A stretch of DNA of 64,000 nucleotides from Trichormus variabilis 0441 (GTDB taxonomy: Bacteria > Cyanobacteriota > Cyanobacteriia > Cyanobacteriales > Nostocaceae): positions 5,832,501 through 5,896,500 of the forward strand of contig NZ_CP047242.1 of assembly GCF_009856605.1 (NCBI RefSeq), written 5' to 3'. The notes beneath the pieces are model-generated. The model made no database searches and was not told the origin of the DNA. It was given only the letters and a program-made list of their open reading frames with translations. A program made the position numbers and the translations under genes. How positions within the stretch are numbered: the first letter of the stretch is position 1; each line of letters starts with the position of its first letter. Below are positions 56,390 through 64,000 of the stretch, piece after piece.

Positions 56390-57901
56390 ATGATTCCCCG
56401 TGTAAGAGCGCCAGAACTACCGCAAAATTATCCTTGGTTGAATACTGAACAACCTTTGTCTATTAAGCAACTTAGAGGTAGAGTTGTAATTTTAGATTTT
56501 TGGACTTATTGTTGTATAAACTGTCTCCACGTTCTGCCAGATTTGAAATATCTGGAACAAAAATACAAGGATAGCCTGACAGTTATTGGTGTCCATTCTG
56601 CCAAATTCGACAACGAACAGGAAACCGAAAACATCCGCCAAGCTATATTGCGCTACGATATTGAACACCCAGTATTAGTAGACAAAGGTTTTCGTGTATG
56701 GCAAGAGTATGCTGTACGTGCTTGGCCTACTTTAATGGTTATCGACCCCAAAGGTTATGTAATTGGCTACGTTTCTGGTGAAGGAAATCGAGATAAGTTA
56801 GACCAATTAATTACACAAGTCATTCAGGAACATCAAGGCGCAATTAATTTCCAACAACTCAGCCTCACTCTAGAAAAACAGCGTCAACCATTAATTACAC
56901 CTCTAGCTTTTCCAGGTAAAGTTCTAGCCACCCCAGGCGGGTTATTCGTCGCCGACTCCGGACATCACCGCATAGTTGTGAGTGACTTCAACGGTGAGAT
57001 TCTGCATTTAATCGGTAACGGAAAGTCAGGCTTAACTGATGGTAATTTTCAGGAAGCACAGTTTTCCGCACCCCAGGGAATGGCGTTTGATATGGAAAAT
57101 CAAATTCTCTACGTCGCTGACACAGATAATCATGTTGTGAGACGGGCTGATATTCAGCAGCAAACAGTAGAAACCATTGCAGGGACAGGTGAACAAAGCC
57201 GCAATATTCAACCGCATGGGGGTGCTGGTTTAGAGACTGCTTTAAACTCCCCTTGGGATTTGGTAAAAGTTGGAAATAGTTTATACATTGCAATGGCAGG
57301 AACCCATCAAATTTGGCAAATGGATTTACCAAGCGGCTTTGTCAAAACCTATGCAGGTACAGGTGCAGAAGGTTGTTTTGATGGTTACCTGACAGAATCA
57401 GTTTTTGCCCAACCTAGTGGAATTACTAATAATGAACAAGAATTATACATTGCTGACAGTGAAATCAGTTCCATTCGTGGTGTAGGACTATTGGAACCTC
57501 AGGAAGTCAGAACCGTTTGCGGTAGTGGTGGTTTATTCGGTTTTGGTGATGTCGATGGACAGGGTGAAAATGTCCGTTTACAGCATTGTTTAGGGGTGGA
57601 ATATTTTCAAAATTATTTGTGGGTAGCAGATACATACAACCACAAAATTAAATTAGTTAGTCCTCATACTGGTAATTGTCAAACTGTCCTGGGAGATGGT
57701 TCGGCTGGGTTACAAAATGGTCAAGGTAAAAATACGCGCTTTTTTGAACCTTCCGGCTTGAGTGCGATGGATTCATATCTGTATATTAGTGATACGAACA
57801 ATCATGTAATTCGCCGTGTAGATTTGCGTACTTTGGAAGTGACGACGATGCAATTTAATGGTTTATGTGCGCCTGATGTTTGTATTCCAAATAACTTTTA
57901 A
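56390..57901 (+). CDS. Thioredoxin-like / NHL-repeat protein (NHLRC2-type)
   Basis: A 503-residue protein (start MIPRVRAPELPQNYPWLNTE). The N-terminal thioredoxin-like domain (about 1-150) has LDFWTYCCINCLHVLP; CINC is a CxxC redox motif. The C-terminal NHL beta-propeller (about 170-490) shows repeats such as GLFVADSGHHRIVVSDFNG and LYVADTDNHVVRRADI. The order matches NHLRC2, found from bacteria to animals; its biochemical role is still poorly known. An in-frame leader from 56345 is rejected, since the ATG at 56390 begins the conserved part. Confidence 0.9.
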   Translation: MIPRVRAPELPQNYPWLNTEQPLSIKQLRGRVVILDFWTYCCINCLHVLPDLKYLEQKYKDSLTVIGVHSAKFDNEQETENIRQAILRYDIEHPVLVDKGFRVWQEYAVRAWPTLMVIDPKGYVIGYVSGEGNRDKLDQLITQVIQEHQGAINFQQLSLTLEKQRQPLITPLAFPGKVLATPGGLFVADSGHHRIVVSDFNGEILHLIGNGKSGLTDGNFQEAQFSAPQGMAFDMENQILYVADTDNHVVRRADIQQQTVETIAGTGEQSRNIQPHGGAGLETALNSPWDLVKVGNSLYIAMAGTHQIWQMDLPSGFVKTYAGTGAEGCFDGYLTESVFAQPSGITNNEQELYIADSEISSIRGVGLLEPQEVRTVCGSGGLFGFGDVDGQGENVRLQHCLGVEYFQNYLWVADTYNHKIKLVSPHTGNCQTVLGDGSAGLQNGQGKNTRFFEPSGLSAMDSYLYISDTNNHVIRRVDLRTLEVTTMQFNGLCAPDVCIPNNF

Positions 57902-57966
57902 GTTCGTGCATACTGCTTCGCAGAACCCGCAGGGTAGACGCAAAGTTTTCTCTGTACCTCTGTCTT

Positions 57967-57990
57967 GAAAAGTTCTGGAGGAGGGTTTCT
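57967..57990. repeat. Dispersed repeat core, left arm only
   Basis: GAAAAGTTCTGGAGGAGGG as at 17033, but the right arm AACTTTTC is lost, so it no longer folds as a cruciform. A degraded copy. Confidence 0.55.
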
Positions 57991-58044
57991 CTACGTAGAC
58001 GACTGGTGAATCCGCAGAGAGATTGCCCAATTTTATTAGTTTGG

Positions 58045-58107
58045 TAGGGTGCGTCAGTGCCATATAACCTAACTATACTCAGAAATTATTCATACTGACG
58101 CACCCTA
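58045..58107. repeat. Inverted-repeat element, TGACGCACCC type
   Basis: TAGGGTGCGTCAGT (58045-58058) and ACTGACGCACCCTA (58094-58107) form a perfect 14-bp stem around 35 bases. This GTGCGTCA/TGACGCAC element is a common cyanobacterial intergenic repeat and may act as a terminator for the 56390 gene. Confidence 0.75.
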
Positions 58108-58169
58108 GATTTTAGAGATTTTTTTATCTGGAAATCCCTAAGAAACGCTATATATGTAAATTTTATTCT

Positions 58170-58865
58170 ATGCAATTAGTAATTTTCGATATTGATGGTA
58201 CATTAATTAATTCAAACAGTATTGATTCAGATTGCTTTCTCAGTGCTTTTAAATTAGAGTTTGGTTTTACTAATATTAGTTCCAATTGGGCTAAATACAC
58301 CAACATCACAGATTCAGGAATTGCACAAGAAATTTTCATAGAAAAGTTAGGTCGATTACCAACACAAGTAGAATTGGAAAATATTAAAAAATGTTTTGTT
58401 AATTTATTGCAAGAATCATTTCATGAAAATCCAAATTTATTCAGTGAAATTCTTGGGTCTGGACAAATATTAGCTGAATTACGGGTAAATCAAGACTGGT
58501 GCGTGGCGATCGCAACGGGTGGCTGGTATGATTCTGCAATCTTGAAACTAGAAAAAGCAAACTTAAATATACAGGGTATTCCCCTTGCTTCATCGGATGA
58601 TGGAATTGCAAGAGACGATATTGTCAATTGTGCCATTTCAAAATCTAAAGCAATTTATCAAGTCAGAGAATTTCAAAAAATCGTTTTTGTTGGTGATGGT
58701 GTGTGGGATGTGGCAACAGCTTACAATCTCAATATTGACTTTCTTGGCAGAGAAAATAAATTAGACAACATTTTACTTCATGCGGGTGTTGAAAATATAG
58801 TGGAAGATTTTAGCGATTCGACTAAATTTTTTCAATTATTAAAAATAGCAAAAATACCTAGATAG
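58170..58865 (+). CDS. HAD-superfamily hydrolase (phosphoglycolate-phosphatase-like)
   Basis: A 231-residue HAD phosphatase. Motif I FDIDGTLINSN gives the nucleophile Asp, and a helical cap domain (about 15-90) follows. Motif II is IATGGWYDSA, Lys lies near KSKAIYQV, and motif IV is FVGDGVWDVATA. All four are present, so it should be active. The substrate is unknown. It is the first gene of a tight four-gene operon with DUF952, atzG and atzE (3-bp spacer to DUF952). Confidence 0.9.
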   Translation: MQLVIFDIDGTLINSNSIDSDCFLSAFKLEFGFTNISSNWAKYTNITDSGIAQEIFIEKLGRLPTQVELENIKKCFVNLLQESFHENPNLFSEILGSGQILAELRVNQDWCVAIATGGWYDSAILKLEKANLNIQGIPLASSDDGIARDDIVNCAISKSKAIYQVREFQKIVFVGDGVWDVATAYNLNIDFLGRENKLDNILLHAGVENIVEDFSDSTKFFQLLKIAKIPR

Positions 58866-58868
58866 ACT

Positions 58869-59216
58869 ATGAATACTATTCTTCACATCACCAAACGTCA
58901 ACAATGGGAACAAGCCAAAAATATCGGCATCTACCATGCTGATTCGCTGGATGCGGAAGGATTTATTCACTCTTCTCAAGCAACACAAATCCTCAAGGTT
59001 GCTAATAGGTTTTTTCATCACCAAACGGAATTAGTATTACTTTTTATCGACTCTGATAAAGTTAAACCAGAAATTCGTTATGAGGCGGCTGATGGTGATT
59101 TATTTCCCCATATTTATGGCGAGTTGAATCTTGATGCTGTGTATCAAGTGATTGATTTTGAGCCTGGGGAAAATGGGTTGTTTGAGTTGCCACCAGAGGT
59201 TGTAAGTTTAGGATAG
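58869..59216 (+). CDS. DUF952 family protein
   Basis: A 115-residue protein of the DUF952 family, showing EGFIHSSQATQI and FPHIYGELNLDAVYQV. DUF952 proteins are thought to resemble ADP-ribosyltransferase-like folds, but the activity is not established. The ATG is 3 bp after the HAD stop, and its TAG abuts the next ATG at 59217, so it is translationally coupled in the operon. Confidence 0.88.
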   Translation: MNTILHITKRQQWEQAKNIGIYHADSLDAEGFIHSSQATQILKVANRFFHHQTELVLLFIDSDKVKPEIRYEAADGDLFPHIYGELNLDAVYQVIDFEPGENGLFELPPEVVSLG

Positions 59217-59411
59217 ATGAGTATGGAAATGAAAGATCAAGTGTTGGGTGTATATGTTGAACAAACGGCGTTGCTGTTGGATTTGCCGATAAAAAATGAG
59301 TATCGGGATGGAGTGGTGGCAAATTTTGAGAGAATAAGAGCGATCGCTCAACTTGTTAACTCATTTCCACTACCAGAAGCAATAGAACCCGCCCCTGTCT
59401 TTGAACCATGA
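59217..59411 (+). CDS. atzG: AtzG-like small subunit (DUF4089)
   Basis: A 64-residue protein matching the AtzG/DUF4089 pattern (VEQTALLLDLPI; GVVANFERIRAIAQLVNSFPL; EAIEPAPVFEP). In the characterised system AtzG forms a complex with the amidase AtzE, hydrolysing 1-carboxybiuret. The TGA stop overlaps the AtzE ATG (ATGA), as expected for subunits made in equal amounts. A second in-frame ATG at 59223 is possible. Confidence 0.85.
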   Translation: MSMEMKDQVLGVYVEQTALLLDLPIKNEYRDGVVANFERIRAIAQLVNSFPLPEAIEPAPVFEP

Positions 59412-60802
59412 ATGATGCTGTTTCCATCGCCAAGGCTATAGGTGAAGGTAAAGTTACCGCCGTAGAGGTAACCCAGGCTGCTTTAGCGCGGATAGCAGCA
59501 CAGGATGTAGAACTGAATTGTTTTACGGCTGTAACTAGAGAAACGGCTTTGGCGGATGCAGCACGTATTGATAGGGAAATAGCCGCAGGTAATGATTCTG
59601 GGTTACTGGCTGGTGTGCCTTTTGCTGTGAAAAACTTATTTGATCTTGTCGGTTTGACGACTCTGGCGGGGGCAAAAATCAATGCCGAAAATCCGCCAGC
59701 TAGTCGAGATGCAACCGCAGTAGCCAAGCTGAAACAAGCTGGTGCGGTGTTGGTAGGCGCTTTAAATATGGATGAGTACGCCTACGGATTTGTTACAGAA
59801 AATTCCCATTATGGTGTTACCCGCAACCCCCATGATTTACAGCGAGTGGCTGGGGGTTCCTCTGGCGGTTCGGCGGTGGCTGTGGCGGCTGGGTTGGTTC
59901 CTTTTACCTTGGGTTCTGATACTAACGGTTCCATTCGTGTCCCGGCGGCTTTGTGTGGTGTGTTTGGTTTCAAACCGACTTACGGGCGTTTGTCTCGTGG
60001 TGGGGTGACTTTATTTTCTAGTAGTTTTGACCACATCGGCCCCTTTGCCCGTTCGGTTGGGGATATCGCCACAATATTTGATATTTTGCAAGGAGGAGAT
60101 GATCGCGATCCTATCTGCACTCAACGACCTGCAAACCCCACTTTACCGCAACTGCATCAAGATATCTCTCATATTAGAATAGCGATCGCTGACGATTATT
60201 TCCAAAAAGGGGCGACATCGGCAGCATTAGCAGCCGTACAGCAGGTAGCAGATGCTTTAAACGTAACCAATTACGTAACTTTACCAGAAGCCCACCGCGC
60301 CAGGGCAGCCGCATTTGTCATTACCGCCAGCGAAGGCGCAAATTTACACTTAGATAAATTAAGAACACGTTCCCAAGACTTTGACCCAGCAACACGCGAT
60401 CGCTTTTTGGCAGGGGCATTAATTCCCAGTAATTGGTATATACAAGCACAACGCTTTCGGCAATGGTACCGCGATCGCATCCGTGAAGTTTTTCAGAATG
60501 TTGATGTAATTCTTGCCCCTACCACACCCATTACAGCACCCCTAATCGGTCAACAGACAATGATTTTAGATGGGGAGGAAATTCTAGTGCGTCCCCACTT
60601 AGGATTGTTCACTCAACCCTTATCTTTTATTGGTTTACCAGTTTTATCAGTACCAATTCAGCGTCCCAATACTTTACCTTTGGGTGTGCAGTTAATCGCC
60701 GCCCCATACAATGAAGCCTTCATTTTACAAGTGGCGGCTGTATTAGAAGCCCAAGGTGTAGTTTCAGCCGTGAGTCCGATAAATTATAACTCCTCTCCGT
60801 AG
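59408..60802 (+). CDS. atzE: AtzE-family amidohydrolase (amidase signature)
   Basis: A 464-residue amidase-signature enzyme. The Ser-cisSer-Lys triad is visible: Lys in PFAVKNLFDL, the Ser pair in AGGSSGGSAVAVAAG and DTNGSIRVPAALCG. AtzE with AtzG hydrolyses 1-carboxybiuret in cyanuric-acid breakdown, but the rest of that pathway (atzD, trzF/atzF) is absent here. The physiological substrate in this organism may be another carboxylated urea or amide. It is last in the HAD-DUF952-atzG-atzE operon; the IS element begins 65 bp after its stop. Confidence 0.88.
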   Translation: MNDAVSIAKAIGEGKVTAVEVTQAALARIAAQDVELNCFTAVTRETALADAARIDREIAAGNDSGLLAGVPFAVKNLFDLVGLTTLAGAKINAENPPASRDATAVAKLKQAGAVLVGALNMDEYAYGFVTENSHYGVTRNPHDLQRVAGGSSGGSAVAVAAGLVPFTLGSDTNGSIRVPAALCGVFGFKPTYGRLSRGGVTLFSSSFDHIGPFARSVGDIATIFDILQGGDDRDPICTQRPANPTLPQLHQDISHIRIAIADDYFQKGATSAALAAVQQVADALNVTNYVTLPEAHRARAAAFVITASEGANLHLDKLRTRSQDFDPATRDRFLAGALIPSNWYIQAQRFRQWYRDRIREVFQNVDVILAPTTPITAPLIGQQTMILDGEEILVRPHLGLFTQPLSFIGLPVLSVPIQRPNTLPLGVQLIAAPYNEAFILQVAAVLEAQGVVSAVSPINYNSSP

Positions 60803-60867
60803 CTTGCTTGTCGATGCAAGGAGAGGCTTAAAACTCTAATTCTTTGATACTCAGTTATATGCTTTTG

Positions 60868-62713
60868 CCCCTTCCCTTGTAGGATACTGTTGGCGAATTA
60901 TTGAGGGGTTAAGCCCCTCAAGAGTTTGGAACAGTGGAAAAAAGAGAATAAGTATATTGAGCGTAGCATCTACAAAGATTATGACCCTGCACCCGCGTGA
61001 TATGTCGCAGATTCCTGAAACAACAGCGCAAGTAGCCCGGAATTCATTTCCCAAAGGGAACATATATATGAAGATGCGGGATGAAATAGGAGTGTTATAT
61101 AAGGATGAGGATTTTGTCAAACTTTACCGCGCAGATTGTGGTCAAAGTGGAATATCAGCAGGACAACTGGCATTAGTGACAGTAATGCAATTTATCGAAG
61201 GTTTAACGGATAGACAAGCGGCGGATGCAGTGAGGGGTCATATTGATTGGAAATACGCACTATCGTTGGAATTAAATGACCCAGGGTTTGATTATTCAGT
61301 ACTTTCAGAATTTCGTCAGCGATTAATCAAAGCAGGACGAGAGCGAGAGTTACTCAACCAAATGCTAGCTCGTTTCCAAGAACTAGGTTGGCTCAAAAAT
61401 CGCGGCCGTGTCAGAACTGATTCAACTCACGTATTAGCCGCAGTACGACAGTTAAATCGTTTGGAATTAGTGGGAGAAACTTTACGTCATACCTTAAATG
61501 ACTTGGCTTATTTTGCCCCTGATTGGCTCAAATCGAGAGTTGACGTTGATTGGTTTGAACGTTACTCCCTGAGATTTGAGCAATACCGCTTGCCCAAATC
61601 AAAAGCCGAACGTGAGAAATTGAGGCGAAAAATTGGTGAGGATGGTCATCATTTGCTATCCGCTTTGTATGCAGACTCAACTTGTAATTGGCTGTGGCAG
61701 ATTCCATCAGTGGAAACATTACGTATAGTTTGGGTGCAACAATACTATATTCAATTGCAACAAGTCTATTGGCGAGAACAAGATAACTTACCACCAAATA
61801 GACTACAGATTGAATCTCCTTACGATGTTGATGCACGCAATTCCAGCAAGCGAGAAATCAACTGGACTGGTTATAATCTGCATCTGACAGAAATTTGTCA
61901 CCCCATACTGCCAAACTTAATTATCAATGTGGAAACGTCCGTGGCCACAAGTGCGGATGTTGAGATGACACCAGTAATTCATTCTCGTTTAAACCAGAAC
62001 AATCTTTTGCCACAAGAACATGTTGTCGATACTGGCTATGTCAATGCTCAAAACTTAGTCGATAGTCAATCCCATTTTCATGTTGATTTAGTAGGAAAAG
62101 TTCCCCCCGGAACTAGTTGGCAAGCAACAGCACAATCCGGCTTTGAGCAAAATTGCTTCACTATTCATTGGGATTTGATGCGTGTTGATTGCCCAATGGG
62201 TAAACAAAGTAAGTCCTGGCGTACAACTGTCGATAGCCATGACAATCCAGTAGTCAAAATACAATTTGACAAATCCGATTGTTCGCTTTGTTCAAGTCGC
62301 TCAAAATGCACTCGCTCCAAAAAACTACCGCGTCTTCTGACCCTCAAACCACAGGAACTACATCTTGCATTACATGATGCTCGCATTCGCCAAAAAACTG
62401 AATCTTTTCAACAAATTTATCACCAACGTGCTGGCGTTGAAGGCTTGATTTCCCAAGCTACTGGTCGCTACCAATTACGCCGTTGTCGCTACATTGGTCT
62501 TGCCAAAACTCTCTTGCAGCATGTCATTACTGCTGCTGCTATCAACTTCAGTCGGATGTGGGATTGGTGGCAACATGTCCCACGCAGTCAGACTCGCGTT
62601 TCTCACTTTGCTCGAATTGCTCCCACTGCCTCATAGTATTCCTGATTTTCTATTTTGTGATGATTGGTTTTGCCCTCTATCAATTCGCCAACAGTATCCT
62701 ACAAGGGAAGGGG
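60868..62713 (+). mobile_element. IS1182-family insertion sequence, complete
   Basis: An 1846-bp element. Perfect 32-bp terminal inverted repeats lie at 60868-60899 and 62682-62713 (outer end CCCCTTCCCTTGTAGGATAC). The single transposase gene is intact, so the element is potentially active. No clear target duplication is seen at the ends; a TTTG/TTGG flank is only approximate. It lies between atzE and map. Confidence 0.9.
60981..62636 (+). CDS. IS1182-family DDE transposase
   Basis: A 551-residue transposase. The N-terminal domain begins MTLHPRDMSQIPETTAQVAR. The DDE core has Asp in RTDSTHVLAAVR, a second Asp in VVDTGYVNAQ and a Glu in GVEGLISQATGRYQL. The intervening cysteine-rich segment (CSLCSSRSKCTRSKKL) is typical of IS1182. 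The frame is intact. A TTG at 60957 is an upstream alternative. Confidence 0.93.
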   Translation: MTLHPRDMSQIPETTAQVARNSFPKGNIYMKMRDEIGVLYKDEDFVKLYRADCGQSGISAGQLALVTVMQFIEGLTDRQAADAVRGHIDWKYALSLELNDPGFDYSVLSEFRQRLIKAGRERELLNQMLARFQELGWLKNRGRVRTDSTHVLAAVRQLNRLELVGETLRHTLNDLAYFAPDWLKSRVDVDWFERYSLRFEQYRLPKSKAEREKLRRKIGEDGHHLLSALYADSTCNWLWQIPSVETLRIVWVQQYYIQLQQVYWREQDNLPPNRLQIESPYDVDARNSSKREINWTGYNLHLTEICHPILPNLIINVETSVATSADVEMTPVIHSRLNQNNLLPQEHVVDTGYVNAQNLVDSQSHFHVDLVGKVPPGTSWQATAQSGFEQNCFTIHWDLMRVDCPMGKQSKSWRTTVDSHDNPVVKIQFDKSDCSLCSSRSKCTRSKKLPRLLTLKPQELHLALHDARIRQKTESFQQIYHQRAGVEGLISQATGRYQLRRCRYIGLAKTLLQHVITAAAINFSRMWDWWQHVPRSQTRVSHFARIAPTAS

Positions 62714-62874
62714 TTGGGGTTAGGTTCCGTCGAACTTATACCAATTCAATAATGATTGCAACACATCATTGGCTGAAGAAGACGCGACGCCAGTCGCTAC
62801 AACGGGGGGAACCCCCGCAACGCGCTGGCTCATGAATCGCGTCTCTACAAATGGTTTATTTGTCGCCTTCTTTT

Positions 62875-63702
62875 TTAAACCTTGGTGCGATCGGTTAAAA
62901 TTTCGTAACCGGTTTCTGTGACTAAAACTGTATGTTCAAATTGGGCGGATAGAGAATTATCTACAGTTACAGCCGTCCAGCGATCGGATAAAGTCCGGGT
63001 GTGTTTAGAACCTGCATTTAAAATGGGTTCAATTGCCAATGTCATTCCTGCACGCAGTTTCACATTGGGCATTTCTCTAGTGCGGTAGTTAAACACAGAA
63101 GGTTCTTCATGTAGGTTCCTTCCCACACCGTGTCCTGTGAATTCTTCTACCACAGTAAAGCCATTAACTTTCACATGATCCTCAATTGCCCCAGCTAAAT
63201 CAAGGAGGTATGCACCTGCTTTAACTTGTTCAATGCCCTTATATAGCGCCTCTTCAGCTACGCGAATCAGTTTAGCGGCATCTGGAGTTACTTCACCAAC
63301 AGCGATCGTAATACAGGAATCACCATGAAAGCCTTGAAAATAAGCACCTGTGTCTACTTTTAGTACATCGCCAGTCCGAATTACTTTCTTATGGCTGGGA
63401 ATACCATGTACAACTTCGTTATTAATACTAGAGCAGATAGAACCGGTAAAGCCGTGATAGCCCTTAAAACTTGGTGTTGCACCCATTTCACGGATACGTT
63501 TTTCCGCATAAGCATCCAAGTCAGCCGTCGTCATTCCTGGTTTTACCAGCCCGGAAATCTCTTTAAGTACGGTGGCGACAATTTTCGCCGACTCTCGCAT
63601 AATATCAATTTCGCGGGGTGATTTAATTTCAATACCCCGGCGTTGTTTTTTGGCAGGTGATGGCTTAGGTGTTTGAGAAAGCAAGTTGGTGAGAATATTC
63701 AT
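62875..63702 (-). CDS. map: Methionine aminopeptidase, type I
   Basis: Removes N-terminal Met from nascent proteins. The 275-residue protein has the pita-bread metal ligands: Asp in [16 protein letters not shown] (two Asp), His in [14 protein letters not shown], and Glu in LAIEPIL and QFEHTVLV. A 20-residue N-terminal extension ([16 protein letters not shown]) precedes the catalytic fold. Such extensions are usual in the MAP1c/d forms of cyanobacteria and plastids. Confidence 0.96.
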   Translation of the reverse strand: MNILTNLLSQTPKPSPAKKQRRGIEIKSPREIDIMRESAKIVATVLKEISGLVKPGMTTADLDAYAEKRIREMGATPSFKGYHGFTGSICSSINNEVVHGIPSHKKVIRTGDVLKVDTGAYFQGFHGDSCITIAVGEVTPDAAKLIRVAEEALYKGIEQVKAGAYLLDLAGAIEDHVKVNGFTVVEEFTGHGVGRNLHEEPSVFNYRTREMPNVKLRAGMTLAIEPILNAGSKHTRTLSDRWTAVTVDNSLSAQFEHTVLVTETGYEILTDRTKV

Positions 63703-63836
63703 GGGAAATCAATTATTACTTGCGCCTTGCCGCTAAGGTTGCAGGTTATTTCTAAACAATTGAGAAATAATATCTATACTTAAGTTAACTTATTTTTCGC
63801 TGCTAGATACGTATATAGATGATGGCTGACTGCTGA

Positions 63837-64000
63837 CTAAGGACTGATCACGATTTCCCCTGTCATCCCTGCTTCTGTATGTCCTGGTATGGGACAGCGT
63901 AAGCCATATTTTCCTGGTTTGATGGCTAGAAGCACCCATTCAGCTTCAGCACCGGGCTTAAGTTCCAGTTCATGAATCGCCCCTTTAATTTCCACTTTAC
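63837..64000 (-). CDS. Cupredoxin-domain protein, N-terminus outside window
   Basis: The minus strand from 64000 to the TAG at 63837 gives about 54 residues (KVEIKGAIHELELKPGAEAE...). The C-terminal C-x(4)-H-x(4)-M pattern (RCPIPGHTEAGMTGEIVISP) is the type 1 copper site Cys, His and Met; the first His ligand would be upstream of the window. It therefore looks like a plastocyanin- or amicyanin-like small copper protein, probably periplasmic. Confidence 0.8.
   Translation of the reverse strand, partial: KVEIKGAIHELELKPGAEAEWVLLAIKPGKYGLRCPIPGHTEAGMTGEIVISP

Overview
The window is chromosomal DNA of a filamentous, heterocyst-forming cyanobacterium (Nostocales; Nostoc/Anabaena/Trichormus-like). 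The evidence is an allophycocyanin alpha-B gene (apcD), a CIRCE plus K-box controlled groESL operon, a devBCA-type exporter, ccbP (the Anabaena calcium-binding protein), frequent HIP1 palindromes (GCGATCGC), and intergenic short tandem repeats of the kind typical of this group. I assign 53 protein genes, two of them cut by the window ends. I found no rRNA, tRNA or CRISPR array.

Layout. 0-3.3 kb: a truncated gene, then groEL and groES with their control sites. 3.3-9.5 kb: a LuxR-type response regulator, an RTX-repeat protein, asnS with a small coiled-coil gene just upstream, and an RsbW-like ATPase. 9.9-16.9 kb: rlmD, apcD, purL and purF. 17-21.1 kb: a tetR-devB-devC-devA exporter operon. 21.5-28.5 kb: lysC, a large RTX/Calx-beta protein with near-identical 417-bp internal repeats, and a CsgG-like protein. 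28.9-33.1 kb: acpP-fabF-tkt on the minus strand, with a structured spacer before tkt. 33.5-39.5 kb: a CCG-domain protein, an operon of a double histidine phosphatase, a dihydroorotase-like protein and a fluoride channel, a small secreted protein and an RfbD-like reductase. 39.6-43.4 kb: a nitrate/bicarbonate/cyanate-type ABC importer ending in a pentapeptide-repeat protein. 43.5-51.8 kb: an Lhr-like helicase, a membrane protein, a PilT-type ATPase, a KaiB-domain protein, and a GDYXXLXY/DUF2157 membrane pair. 52-60.8 kb: an RNA m5C methyltransferase, ccbP, a sugar acetyltransferase, a GGDEF regulator, a thioredoxin-NHL protein, and a tight HAD-DUF952-atzG-atzE operon. 60.9-64 kb: an intact IS1182-family element, map, and the end of a cupredoxin gene.

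Much of the window is housekeeping: chaperones, purine and aspartate-family synthesis, the Calvin cycle and pentose phosphate pathway, fatty acid synthesis, translation and RNA modification. It is interleaved with surface, export and signalling genes. The more unusual content is in small things. Intergenic repeats appear in frame inside the dihydroorotase-like and lysC genes, and one forms the last codons of the fluoride channel gene. The dihydroorotase-like protein lacks expected metal-binding histidines. A hairpin family recurs at four loci, once as a terminator with no gene before it. There are possible switching structures before ccbP and tkt, a KaiB-domain fusion beside a PilT-like gene, and an AtzG/AtzE pair in a four-gene operon. 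All family assignments come from reading the sequence; no database search was run.
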